Source: Fuerstiella sp. (GTDB lineage Bacteria; Planctomycetota; Planctomycetia; Planctomycetales; Planctomycetaceae). From it: 40,240 nt of DNA. A program made the position numbers and the translations under genes. Below the pieces are notes generated by a model. That model had not been told where the DNA came from. It saw nothing but the letters and a program-made list of their open reading frames with translations, and did not search any database. Of the stretch, positions 16,789 to 24,644 are shown piece by piece; the first letter of the stretch is position 1; every line of letters starts with the position of its first letter. The DNA lies in NCBI GenBank assembly GCA_029941865.1, contig JAPYTO010000033.1:1-40240 (forward strand), given 5' to 3'.

Positions 16789-17549
16789 AGCTGGCCGAAT
16801 ATGAAATCATGTCAGCCGTGGAAGACGAGCACTGGTGGTACGTCGGACTTCGCGACCTTCTTGCGCGGCTGCTGCGTCAACGCGAGTGGCCTGCCAGCGG
16901 GCTGTCCGTTCTGGACGCCGGCTGCGGAACGGGAGCAAACCTGCGTTTTCTCCAGCAGCAGCTGAAGCCCGATACGCTGTGTGGATTCGATTTTTCACCA
17001 TCGGCTATCGAACGGGCTCAGCAGAAGGCACCGGAAGCGGAGATTTACGAGTGCGACCTTCGCCAGCCTCAGTTTCGCGACGGCGACTTCGACCTGATCC
17101 TCAGCTGCGACGTGCTGACGGAGACGGGTCTTGAGGCGGCTCGGGATGGAATGCATCAACTGACAGCCTGCCTGCGTCCCGGCGGCTGGCTGGTTCTGAA
17201 TCTGGCGGCCTACGAGTGGCTCCGCAGCAACCACGACCAGGCAGTCAACACCGTTCAGCGTTTTACGTGTCGGACGGTGCGGGAGTTTGTCGAATCACTC
17301 GGCCTCGAAAGTCGAGTACTCTCGTACCGGATGTTCCCGTTGCTACCCGCGGTTGTTCTGGCGAGACTGCCGTCGATGTTGCGGCGTGGCTCTTCCGCCT
17401 CCGCTCAATCCGATCTGAGTATCCCGGCTGCCCCCGTCAACACATTCCTGAAGCGAGCCCTGTTTGCCGAGAATTTCCTGATTGAACGCGGCTGGGGCCT
17501 GCCGTGTGGGAGTTCGGTGATCTGCGTTGCTCAGCGCCCGGCATCGTAG
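16785..17549 (+). CDS. Class I SAM-dependent methyltransferase
   Basis: A 254-residue enzyme with the N-terminal EDEHWWYVGLRDLL segment common in glycan-linked methyltransferases and motif I VLDAGCGTGANLRFL at about residues 42-56. The acidic end of strand 2 is in GFDFS and motif IV is ILSCDVL. ATG 16785 overlaps the aminotransferase stop (ATGA). As the last gene of the aminosugar operon it may methylate the amino sugar (N- or O-) or the lipid-linked product. It faces the GT-C gene with a 45-bp gap and no clear terminator between them. Confidence 0.88.
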   Translation: MKLAEYEIMSAVEDEHWWYVGLRDLLARLLRQREWPASGLSVLDAGCGTGANLRFLQQQLKPDTLCGFDFSPSAIERAQQKAPEAEIYECDLRQPQFRDGDFDLILSCDVLTETGLEAARDGMHQLTACLRPGGWLVLNLAAYEWLRSNHDQAVNTVQRFTCRTVREFVESLGLESRVLSYRMFPLLPAVVLARLPSMLRRGSSASAQSDLSIPAAPVNTFLKRALFAENFLIERGWGLPCGSSVICVAQRPAS

Positions 17550-17594
17550 AGTGTCCGCGGGGACGTGGGATTTCCGCACCCCCGGGCAAACTGG

Positions 17595-19433
17595 CTACAG
17601 ATTTTCCGACGAAGCCTCAGCAGCTGTACTCCCGCTTTTCCGTGGCAGCTTCCGCAGAACGTACAGATGGTGGTCGCGTCCTGTTGCCCAGGAATGCCAT
17701 TTCAGCATCGCGTGTTCTTCCCACCCGTGCCTCGGTCCGACCGTAATACAAAGTCGCGCGGAGCCGCTCCACCAGGGCGAAGTGTCTCCCGGTCGATCGT
17801 GAGAATTGCGGTCCTCCGCCAGTCGCAGCCAGGCGTTGACGTCGCGGCCACCGTCGAATTCCGATGGTTGTAATCCAGCGTTGCGCCAGCTCTGCACCTG
17901 CCGCCAGCGAACGTCGTTCCAGGTCAACAGGTCGTGTGTGTAAACAACGTTGAAAGCGTAGAGACCGATCAGCAATACTGATGTACAGGACATACACATC
18001 CGCGACGGTCGCCAGCCGCTGATTCTGAGAATCATGCCCATGGCACAGAGTATCGGAGCAAAAAACAACAGCAGATAGCGGTCCAGCAACGGGTCCACGA
18101 TCAGCAACAGGACCACCGCACCAACTGCCGACATCGCAAACGAACCCACTGCAAGATGCACGAGTTCGAATTCCTGTTCATCGGATTCTCCAGAGGCTGA
18201 CACATCCTGCTGCGGGCCGGCACTGGGTTCCGTGTGTTGGGTCGCTCGTCGTTGCCAGGCTCGCCACCAGGTTGTCATGAGCGATGCCACCCACCAGACA
18301 ATCAGGCCATCGACCAGAATCACAGCGACCGTCAGTATCTGCCAAACAGTTAGCGGCCACTCAACACCGTCGAGCGTTCCCCAACGCCCCGGCTCATCCA
18401 TGTCCGCCATGAAAACAGGACCGGCGTGCCCATTCTGAATGTAGTTGCCGGTTGAGTTCGTCACGCAGGCGCCGCCCTGAGTCATAACAAACGGCGCAGC
18501 CAGCAACAGAACGGCGGCAACGGCGGCCGCTCCGCAGATTCGACGCCGAGTCGCATCCATCGTCGATCGTCGACTGACAATGGCATCGATCAACAGAACA
18601 GACAGCGGCAGTCCAAACAGTCCGACATTCAGACACATACCATACGCCGCAACGATCATCTGCCTGATTCGGCTGACGCCTTCCACATCCGAGACGACCG
18701 TATGCATCCGGTCGGAAGTCGACTCAACGATCCATCCGCTCTCCATGACTCCCAACGCGACCACCGCAGGAGCCAGAAGTGTCAGAGCGCCGGAGACCAA
18801 CGGTATAGATGTCCGACGAACCAGCTTCAGCGAAATCAGAGTGGCCAGAGGCGCTCCCAATACCAGCAGATGCGTCTGCCGTATCCAGAATGCCCACGCA
18901 ACCGCCAGCGAACACGTGAGCAACCAGATTCTGCTGCCTCTGGTAAATGCCAGCGACGAAGCCAGACAGGCGACCGCAACCCAGGCAGCCGCGGGAGTGT
19001 CCGTCATGAAGGTGAAACTGTTTCCGAAGATGAGCGGCTGCAGCGCAAACGTAAATCCCAGCACAAGAGACACAGAACGACCAAGACCGGACACTCGCCC
19101 GACGCCGTATACCGCACTCGCGCCAATCCACTGCTGTACAATGCAGGCGAGAAACAGGCTGCGGTAAGAAAAACCAAACAACAGACTGCTGGCCGCACCA
19201 AAGACAACGTGAGCTACCGTGCTGGCAGAGAGTTCGCCCTTTTGAGCGGCCAGCTGAAACTGCCCCTCCTCGACCAGCCACTGCACCGGCTTGCCATAAT
19301 ACGGATCATCGTTCTGTGGCCAGCCGTTCAGATCGGCGAACGCCAGCCATACCGCAAGTGACGGTAAAACCAGCAACATCACATCAATGGCGGTTGCAGA
19401 TTTGGGGGTGGACAGTTTGGCAGGCTTGTCCAT
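17595..19433 (-). CDS. Polytopic GT-C glycosyltransferase-like membrane protein
   Basis: A 612-residue protein with about 11-13 membrane helices. The first external loop contains NDDPYYGKP, an acidic pair followed by Tyr as in ArnT/PMT-type GT-C enzymes, where it binds metal and the lipid-phosphate donor. A long soluble segment follows about helix 10, and the C-terminal 100 residues are largely soluble. Start ATG 19433 has GGGAG at the right distance; the frame open to 19508 is less likely. It lies opposite and convergent to the ArnC/aminotransferase operon and would be a logical periplasmic user of that operon's product, but it is a separate transcription unit and the link is inference. Confidence 0.78.
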   Translation of the reverse strand: MDKPAKLSTPKSATAIDVMLLVLPSLAVWLAFADLNGWPQNDDPYYGKPVQWLVEEGQFQLAAQKGELSASTVAHVVFGAASSLLFGFSYRSLFLACIVQQWIGASAVYGVGRVSGLGRSVSLVLGFTFALQPLIFGNSFTFMTDTPAAAWVAVACLASSLAFTRGSRIWLLTCSLAVAWAFWIRQTHLLVLGAPLATLISLKLVRRTSIPLVSGALTLLAPAVVALGVMESGWIVESTSDRMHTVVSDVEGVSRIRQMIVAAYGMCLNVGLFGLPLSVLLIDAIVSRRSTMDATRRRICGAAAVAAVLLLAAPFVMTQGGACVTNSTGNYIQNGHAGPVFMADMDEPGRWGTLDGVEWPLTVWQILTVAVILVDGLIVWWVASLMTTWWRAWQRRATQHTEPSAGPQQDVSASGESDEQEFELVHLAVGSFAMSAVGAVVLLLIVDPLLDRYLLLFFAPILCAMGMILRISGWRPSRMCMSCTSVLLIGLYAFNVVYTHDLLTWNDVRWRQVQSWRNAGLQPSEFDGGRDVNAWLRLAEDRNSHDRPGDTSPWWSGSARLCITVGPRHGWEEHAMLKWHSWATGRDHHLYVLRKLPRKSGSTAAEASSENL

Positions 19434-19602
19434 CGATTCTCCCGAAGCCAATCGGACCTGAATTAATCTCAGACAGAGCGTACCTTTGATAACTGCACGC
19501 GGATTCATTGCGTGACGATTTTCTTAACTCTCACAGTCGCTGCTTACAAGTCCGAGATCAGACCTCTGTCCTGAAAAAGCAACGTCTCACTCCGGGCATG
19601 AT

Positions 19603-20502
19603 TTACCGCGACGCGTCGATCAGCTCCCCAATCGTCTGTCTCAGAAGTTGTTCTCCGCCAAACTGCATCCCCAGCCCCTTGATCTTGTCGCTGACGATCT
19701 GATGCCTGGGAGCCGTTCGTGCACCGGGAATCTCAACGTCCGAGCCGGATAGTTCCCGTGCAATCGTAGCGACGTCAAACTGTGACACGTACCGGTCATA
19801 GCAGCTGTAAACTTCACCTGCATTCCCGTTCGAATGCAGCAGAATGTCAATGGCTTCCGCAACGTCCGCCGCGTGAACTTCTTTACCCCCACCATTGCAT
19901 TCAAACGGCTCACCATTCGCGACCCGCTTCACCAATCCGAACCACTTGCTGCGATGCGGCTCATGATGTCGCCCATAAATGCCAGTCGGCCGCAGCGCAC
20001 AGATGGGGAAACCCACGCCGAAACCATAGCTGTGCACAAATTGCTCGACAGCCGCTTTGTGCGCTCCGTAGTGTGTGGTCATCCACAACGGATGAGATTC
20101 GTCCAATGGTCGATCGTCGAGTATTTTTTCGTGAACCGCACAGGTCGAAATGAAAACGAACTTGCGGACGCCGGCACGTCGAGCCGCTTCGATCAGTTGA
20201 ATCGTGCCAACCACGTTCTTCTGGACGAATTGAGCAACGTCGCCTTCATTGGCGAGAAAGGATTCACCTGTGCGGTGCAGACCTGAGTGCACGATTGTGT
20301 CGCAACCCTTTAGCAGATCGTCACAGGCGGCCTCGTTGCCGAGTTCTCCATGCGTCCACTCCAGCGTGTCGGTGGACTTCTGCGGTTCATAACAGTTGTT
20401 CTCTGAGCGAAACCAGCAACGGCACGAGTTGCCAACCTCGTGCATCTTTCTGACAATGTAGCGACCCAGAAATCCCGTCGCTCCGGTGATGGCAACCTTC
20501 AT
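19603..20502 (-). CDS. NAD(P)-dependent epimerase/dehydratase
   Basis: A 299-residue extended SDR: nucleotide-binding TGATGFLG at residues 6-13, an FISTCAVH strand with the catalytic Ser/Thr region, and Y145-x3-K149 (YGAHK). A LRPTGIYGRHH block follows. Start ATG 20502 has GGAG upstream; the frame open to 20532 is rejected. It resembles the 3-beta-hydroxysteroid dehydrogenase/dihydroflavonol reductase branch of extended SDRs as much as sugar epimerases, so the substrate is open. It is divergent from the rhodanese gene. Confidence 0.85.
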   Translation of the reverse strand: MKVAITGATGFLGRYIVRKMHEVGNSCRCWFRSENNCYEPQKSTDTLEWTHGELGNEAACDDLLKGCDTIVHSGLHRTGESFLANEGDVAQFVQKNVVGTIQLIEAARRAGVRKFVFISTCAVHEKILDDRPLDESHPLWMTTHYGAHKAAVEQFVHSYGFGVGFPICALRPTGIYGRHHEPHRSKWFGLVKRVANGEPFECNGGGKEVHAADVAEAIDILLHSNGNAGEVYSCYDRYVSQFDVATIARELSGSDVEIPGARTAPRHQIVSDKIKGLGMQFGGEQLLRQTIGELIDASR

Positions 20503-20672
20503 GTATTTCTCCGTGATGCGGCAGGGCCGCAACTAAAATTGAGCTAACCCCTGGAAACTGTTGTTCCGCATCCGCTGGTCGCTACCAGAATCGGTGCAGA
20601 CCGGCTACTTTTCTGCCGTAAGACGATGAGGCAGGCTTGGCCAGTTTTCGGAAACATCAAGAGACGACGACT

Positions 20673-20993
20673 ATGGAAGTGGATTGTAAGACGGTCAAGG
20701 CAAAGCTCGACGCAGGCGACAACTTCGTTTTTATCGACTGTCGGGAGCAGCATGAGTATGACCTTGTCAAAATTGAAGGCACAATCCTGATCCCAATGGG
20801 CGAGATTCCGGAGCGAATTGCAGAATTGCAGCAGCACAAAGACAGCGAAGTGATCATCCACTGTCACCATGGTGGTCGCAGCCTGAGCGTTGCCAATTGG
20901 CTGAAAGCACAAGGGTTTCAAAATCCTTTGAGCATGGCAGGCGGAATCGACGTCTGGGCTCAGGATATCGATCCGTCGCTGCCACGGTACTGA
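20673..20993 (+). CDS. Single-domain rhodanese-like protein
   Basis: A 106-residue cytoplasmic rhodanese. The FIDCREQHEYD segment (about residues 20-30) is the family's CH2A signature and the active-site loop is CHHGGRS with the nucleophile Cys64. It should carry a persulfide and transfer sulfane sulfur. ATG 20673 is preferred to an upstream TTG (20637). It is 171 bases upstream of the bacterioferritin gene on the same strand. Sulfur transfer next to iron storage and a 2Fe-2S protein could point to iron-sulfur metabolism, but that is only context. Confidence 0.92.
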   Translation: MEVDCKTVKAKLDAGDNFVFIDCREQHEYDLVKIEGTILIPMGEIPERIAELQQHKDSEVIIHCHHGGRSLSVANWLKAQGFQNPLSMAGGIDVWAQDIDPSLPRY

Positions 20994-21164
20994 CCGACGA
21001 CAGACCGGTGCGGCTGAGACTTTATCGCAGCCGTCCAGCGAGACAATGTATCAATCGCCGTTTTTCGTCGGCATGGCTGTTAAGTAGCAGGGCAGCGAGT
21101 CGAATCGGTCCTACAATCTCTGCACGAACGAAACAATTCACTTCCAGGATATAAGGAGGCACTG

Positions 21165-21644
21165 ATGAAGGGCAACGAAAAAGTCATCGAGGCACTGAAC
21201 GCCGGACTGACCATCGAACTGACGGCAATTAACCAGTACTTTATCCAGTCGAAAATGTGCAAGGACTGGGGTTTCAACAAACTGGCCGGTCATCACTACG
21301 CAGAATCCATGGAGGAGATGAGGCACGCAGAATTACTGATCGATCGTATTCTGTTTCTGGAAGGCGTGCCCGAAATCGCTCGGTACGACGTGATTCGAGT
21401 TGGCAGCGACGTCAAAGAGCAGCTTGAGAACGATCTGAAGCTGGAGAACAATGCGGTTGAAACGTACAACGGCGGCGTAAAATTGGCAGCTGAACTGGGC
21501 GACGCGGGCAGCAAAGAGATTATGGAACGAATCACCGTCGAGTCCGAAGAGAGCGTCGATTGGCTGGAATCTCAGCTGCACCTGATTAAAACGCTCGGTC
21601 TTGAGCTGTATCTGGCAGGCCAGGTCGGTGAAGCCTCTGCCTAA
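21165..21644 (+). CDS. bfr: Bacterioferritin with incomplete ferroxidase centre
   Basis: A 159-residue four-helix protein that aligns without gaps to E. coli Bfr as I recall its sequence. The haem ligand Met52 is kept, and ferroxidase ligands Glu18, Glu51, His54 and Glu94 are present. In the fourth helix, positions equivalent to Glu127 and His130 are Ser127 and Ser130 (ESEESVDWLE), so the di-iron site lacks a bridging carboxylate and a His. The strong ribosome site AAGGAGG precedes ATG 21165. A Bfd-type ferredoxin gene lies convergent downstream. It may pair with a second, catalytic Bfr subunit elsewhere, or load iron by another route. Family call is firm. Confidence 0.95.
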   Translation: MKGNEKVIEALNAGLTIELTAINQYFIQSKMCKDWGFNKLAGHHYAESMEEMRHAELLIDRILFLEGVPEIARYDVIRVGSDVKEQLENDLKLENNAVETYNGGVKLAAELGDAGSKEIMERITVESEESVDWLESQLHLIKTLGLELYLAGQVGEASA

Positions 21645-21663
21645 ACCGCCGCCACAGGCGGTT
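21644..21663 (+). terminator. Short hairpin at the bfr stop codon
   Basis: Arms 21644-21650 and 21657-21663 (AACCGCC/GGCGGTT) start at the last base of the bfr TAA. No T-run follows. It may act with the stronger hairpin 20 bases further on. Confidence 0.4.
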
Positions 21664-21667
21664 CGAT

Positions 21668-21713
21668 GACACCGTTGATTGAGCCCCGCGTGAGCGCACG
21701 CGGGGCTGGTGTC
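21668..21713. terminator. GC-rich hairpin between convergent bfr and bfd
   Basis: A perfect 11-bp stem (21682-21692 with 21697-21707, AGCCCCGCGTG/CACGCGGGGCT, loop AGCG). It extends as a 6-bp outer stem (21668-21673 with 21708-21713, GACACC/GGTGTC) across an 8-base bulge on the left side only. There is no T-tract, so it is a possible bidirectional transcription barrier or mRNA 3'-end protector. Confidence 0.55.
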
Positions 21714-21866
21714 GACTGGGCATGACACTCGAATAGACAGGGACGCGGCATTACCAACGAAATGGGCACGACCCCTCCTATGATTTTTAGAGAGGGGAAT
21801 GACGCGTCTCATGGAACGGCGTGGCGTCAGATCGCGACGTCCCGAAGGCCTCATCGGGACGGACTG

Positions 21867-22094
21867 TCACCGCAAGGTGGCACGCCTGGCAGACGAGTCT
21901 TCTTTAACAGCAGCCGTCTGGCGAAGGATCGCTTTGATGCGAACATGGCATGACATGCACCCGCTGCCTGCGGCTGTGGTCTTCTTAATGTCACACAGCG
22001 TGCGGCAACCGGCAAAATCGGTTGCTGCGCGCACTTCCGACTCGGAAATTCCGAGGCACTGACAGACGATTTTGTCTTGGTGGGAACTATGCAT
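21867..22094 (-). CDS. bfd: Bacterioferritin-associated ferredoxin-like (2Fe-2S) protein
   Basis: A 75-residue protein with the BFD-domain cysteine pattern: C11-x-C13, 32 residues, then C46-x2-C49 (VCQCLGISESEV and GSGCMSCHVRI). In Pseudomonas, Bfd docks on bacterioferritin and reduces the stored ferric core so that iron is released. Its position convergent to bfr supports the same partnership. Two extra cysteines (30, 34) lie between the motifs. Start ATG 22094 has only a weak ribosome site. The C-terminal 15 residues are charged and probably disordered. BFD domains also occur in other redox enzymes, so partnership is likely but not proved. Confidence 0.85.
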   Translation of the reverse strand: MHSSHQDKIVCQCLGISESEVRAATDFAGCRTLCDIKKTTAAGSGCMSCHVRIKAILRQTAAVKEDSSARRATLR

Positions 22095-22497
22095 GGCAAA
22101 CCACAGAGAATGCTACTGAGACTCAGTCTCACCATGATTATCGGTCGGGGGGCCTACGTCAAGAGCCAGTCAGATCTTTTCTCCGGTTTTCACAGCTGGA
22201 AACTGTGTTTGAGATCTGCAAAAATTCATTTGGTAGTGATTTTGCTACTGGGCTGCGGCCAAAAGCGCTGTCTACCGCCTAAAGTTCGTTTCACCGCGTT
22301 CCCCGCTGGCCGCGTCATTGAACGCTTCCAAATTGCGTCCAAACCCGGGACGCGGTCTGAAAAGCGGTCTCAACTAACCATTCAGGACGCTGCCACAGTC
22401 GCACCGTTGTCTCACACCGACTGGACGGAAAAAGACGCTGACCTGTCGGTTCGCCGCTGCAGCGAATCTGACAATCCCGCATCAAGAGGATGAGGTT
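22095..22497. other. Divergent interval between bfd and rnpA
   Basis: About 400 bases that must hold promoters for both directions. No ribosomal protein L34 gene (rpmH) is present, although it usually precedes rnpA. The only notable content is an open plus-strand frame ending just before rnpA, listed separately at low confidence. No convincing -35/-10 pair was seen. Confidence 0.5.
22209..22493 (+). CDS. Possible small lipoprotein just upstream of rnpA (weak)
   Basis: A frame open from 22077 to 22493 contains, after a TTG at 22209, a basic start, a hydrophobic run (HLVVILLLGCGQ) and a lipobox-like LLGC, giving a 94-residue candidate lipoprotein whose stop lies 4 bases before the rnpA GTG. 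The remainder is not recognisable, the start is a rare codon, and the ribosome site is poor. Equally it may be chance. Listed because nothing else explains this interval. Confidence 0.2.
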   Translation: MRSAKIHLVVILLLGCGQKRCLPPKVRFTAFPAGRVIERFQIASKPGTRSEKRSQLTIQDAATVAPLSHTDWTEKDADLSVRRCSESDNPASRG

Positions 22498-22893
22498 GTG
22501 AATGAAACCAGGCCGTTGCTGTTGTCTCGTGAACAGCGGATCAGAAGCGGCAGCGACTTTCGTCGCTGTTACAACGGCGTGCGCGCAGGCGACGATCACC
22601 TTCTGATATTTGCCATCCGTAACGACGTGGGTTGCAGCAGAATCGGAGTGAGCGTTTCCAAGAAACACGGCAACGCCGTCAAACGGAATCGCAAAAAACG
22701 GCTGCTGCGTGAAGCCTGGCGTGCGCACCAGCACGACCTGCCACAGAGCCTGGATCTGGTTCTGGTGCCGCGGCAACGCGCAGATTCGGGACTCAACGAT
22801 TTCAAGGCTTCGCTGCGACGATTGACATGCAAACTCGAACGTCGCCTGAAATCCACCCCGACACGTCCAAATCCAGGGGAGCCATCGTCGTGA
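22498..22893 (+). CDS. rnpA: Ribonuclease P protein component
   Basis: A 131-residue basic protein matching Rnp[18 protein letters not shown] at the N-terminus and the signature [26 protein letters not shown] in two adjoining blocks (about residues 50-77), which binds the RNase P RNA for 5' processing of tRNAs. The start is GTG 22498 with GAGG close upstream. The last 15 residues are a Pro-rich tail. It overlaps yidD by 4 bases, the common rnpA-yidD pair, but rpmH is missing upstream and yidC does not follow, so the usual rpmH-rnpA-yidD-yidC cluster is broken here. Confidence 0.97.
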   Translation: MNETRPLLLSREQRIRSGSDFRRCYNGVRAGDDHLLIFAIRNDVGCSRIGVSVSKKHGNAVKRNRKKRLLREAWRAHQHDLPQSLDLVLVPRQRADSGLNDFKASLRRLTCKLERRLKSTPTRPNPGEPSS

Positions 22894-23126
22894 GTCCGCT
22901 GCGACATCTGCTGACGTGGCCAGGCATGGTTGCGATTTTTCTGGTCCGCGGCTATCAAAAGCTGATCAGCCCACTGCTGGGAAAGACGTGCCGTTTCCAT
23001 CCTTCCTGCAGTGAGTATTTTGTGCAGGCCGTACGAAAATACGGACTGTTGGTCGGCGCCTGCAAGGGCTTGCGCCGCATCACACGATGCCATCCATGGA
23101 ACCCCGGCGGCTACGATCCGCCGTAA
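22890..23126 (+). CDS. yidD: Membrane protein insertion efficiency factor YidD
   Basis: A 78-residue protein with the complete YidD pattern: [22 protein letters not shown] followed by [12 protein letters not shown] and [13 protein letters not shown], here given in parts. The three cysteines and the terminal GGYDPP are diagnostic. It is a small membrane-associated helper of YidC-mediated insertion. GTG 22890 overlaps the rnpA stop (GTGA) and has AGGGGAG about 8 bases upstream; the ATG at 22827 lies inside rnpA and is rejected. Translational coupling with rnpA is expected. Confidence 0.96.
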   Translation: MSPLRHLLTWPGMVAIFLVRGYQKLISPLLGKTCRFHPSCSEYFVQAVRKYGLLVGACKGLRRITRCHPWNPGGYDPP

Positions 23127-23134
23127 ATCAAGGC

Positions 23135-23177
23135 ACTGACGTGCCTGGCTCGCCAATGGCGAGCGGGGGACGTCAGT
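23135..23177. terminator. Nested hairpins between convergent yidD and DNA methyltransferase
   Basis: Outer arms 23135-23142 and 23170-23177 (ACTGACGT/ACGTCAGT) enclose an inner hairpin 23148-23154/23158-23164 (GCTCGCC/GGCGAGC, loop AAT). The right part can also fold locally as GGGGACGTCAGTCCCC. It starts 9 bases after the yidD stop, with no T-run. A two-strand terminator or a small repetitive palindrome are both possible. Confidence 0.5.
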
Positions 23178-23270
23178 CCCCTGATTCCCACGCATGTTCA
23201 ACGCGGCAGTCGCCAGGACTCCATTCACAACACGGTCAATCGCCCGGGAAAGGCAGACCGCGCGAACCCT

Positions 23271-24452
23271 TCAAGTTGCAGAGAATTCAAAACGCCGTTG
23301 TTCTGCAGGAAGCCGACCGATGACGTCCTGAAGCCGCCGGACCAGGAACTCCGCCGACCCCGGAATTCCAAGTTTTTCGCAGGCAGTCACGAATCGGTTT
23401 GTAACGGCCTCATCCTGAACGAGTTCTGTCAGCGACGTACTCCCGCAGTCAGCATAAGCCGACAGAACGCCTCGATCGATGACCGTTGAAATCTGTTCAG
23501 GTAGCGGCTCAGAAGCGATATTGCTGTTCTTAACCCGTTTCGATTTTGCGTGTCCGGTCGATCTTTTCTGCCACGTCTTCGGAGCAGACATGGTCGGTTC
23601 AGGGGCGCCCGTGAGTTCGTCACCGGGTGCAGCATCCGCCAGGCGAACAGTCCCCGCCTTGGCGTACTCTTCTGACAGCTCAAAACCGACGATTTGCCGC
23701 TTGAGTTTCGTTGCGACAACGAGCGTCGACGCACTGCCGGAGAACGGATCCAGCACGATCTCGTTCTCTTCAGAACAGGTCTTGATAATCCGGCCCAGTA
23801 GTTGTTCGGGCATTTGGCAGCCGTGAAAGCCGGCACGTTCTTTGAATGTGCCAGCCACGCGGGGAAAGTACCAATCGCTCTCGTTCGGCTGATAACACTG
23901 GTCCAGGTCCTGCGGCCGCAAAGTAAATGTCTGATCCATTTCCGGAGGAATGATCCATGTATCATCCGGAAGGCGTCCGTCAGGATTTCCTCGCTTGTCG
24001 TTGTAAACCAGCATGCGAGCCGATGGCACTCTGTTTTGCAGATCGGCCGACCGAAACGTAAAGTGCTCTCGATCCTTAACAAAATGAAACAGGTGCGTGT
24101 GTGACCGTGTGAACTTGTACTTGCAGTTGACTCCAAAGGTGTAATACCAGATCACCCAGCTGCGACAGTGGAAACCGATCTTCTGCGCTTCGATTTTCAG
24201 TTCGGCGGCAAAGTCGTCACCAATGGCCAGCCAGAATGTGCCGTCCGGCTTAAGCGCTCGATGTACGGCTGTCATCCAGTCATGGGACCACTTCAGGTAG
24301 TCCTCTGCCGCCATCCGGTCTTCGTAGACGTCGTACTTGTAGCCGATGTTGAACGGCGGATCAGCGAATACGAGGTCAACGCAGCCCTGCGGCAAAGCGT
24401 TCATTCCTTCAATACAGTCGCCGTTATGGATCATTCCGAGCTTCGATTTCAT
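23271..24452 (-). CDS. Orphan site-specific DNA (adenine-N6) methyltransferase, beta-type order
   Basis: A 393-residue enzyme. The catalytic motif IV DPPF is at residues 31-34 and the SAM-binding motif I DPFSGSAST at 235-243, so catalytic precedes SAM-binding, the beta-class order; DPPF points to N6-adenine. About 120 residues follow the catalytic domain: a basic linker (about 288-310) and a helical end domain that I do not recognise and that may read the DNA target. AGGAGG precedes ATG 24452; the frame open to 24545 is rejected. No restriction endonuclease gene is adjacent, so a regulatory or epigenetic role is plausible. Recognition sequence unknown. Confidence 0.9.
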   Translation of the reverse strand: MKSKLGMIHNGDCIEGMNALPQGCVDLVFADPPFNIGYKYDVYEDRMAAEDYLKWSHDWMTAVHRALKPDGTFWLAIGDDFAAELKIEAQKIGFHCRSWVIWYYTFGVNCKYKFTRSHTHLFHFVKDREHFTFRSADLQNRVPSARMLVYNDKRGNPDGRLPDDTWIIPPEMDQTFTLRPQDLDQCYQPNESDWYFPRVAGTFKERAGFHGCQMPEQLLGRIIKTCSEENEIVLDPFSGSASTLVVATKLKRQIVGFELSEEYAKAGTVRLADAAPGDELTGAPEPTMSAPKTWQKRSTGHAKSKRVKNSNIASEPLPEQISTVIDRGVLSAYADCGSTSLTELVQDEAVTNRFVTACEKLGIPGSAEFLVRRLQDVIGRLPAEQRRFEFSAT

Positions 24453-24644
24453 GCATTCCTCCTGCTCGCGGCAGTATAGCTTCAGCCGGCCCGATGCGCC
24501 ATCGACAGGTCGAGACCTGAGCCACAAATCCGAAAACGGCAGCAATTTTCAGCCGTTAACTGACTTTTGGCGTTGGCTGATTAGAATCACCGCAGTGGGA
24601 GCGCGGTCTGCGCTCGTTCCTTGGTTCAGCAGGATTTCAATGCA

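Noticed and set aside
21112..21117. TACAAT as a -10 element for bfr
   Set aside because: No acceptable -35 at the right spacing.
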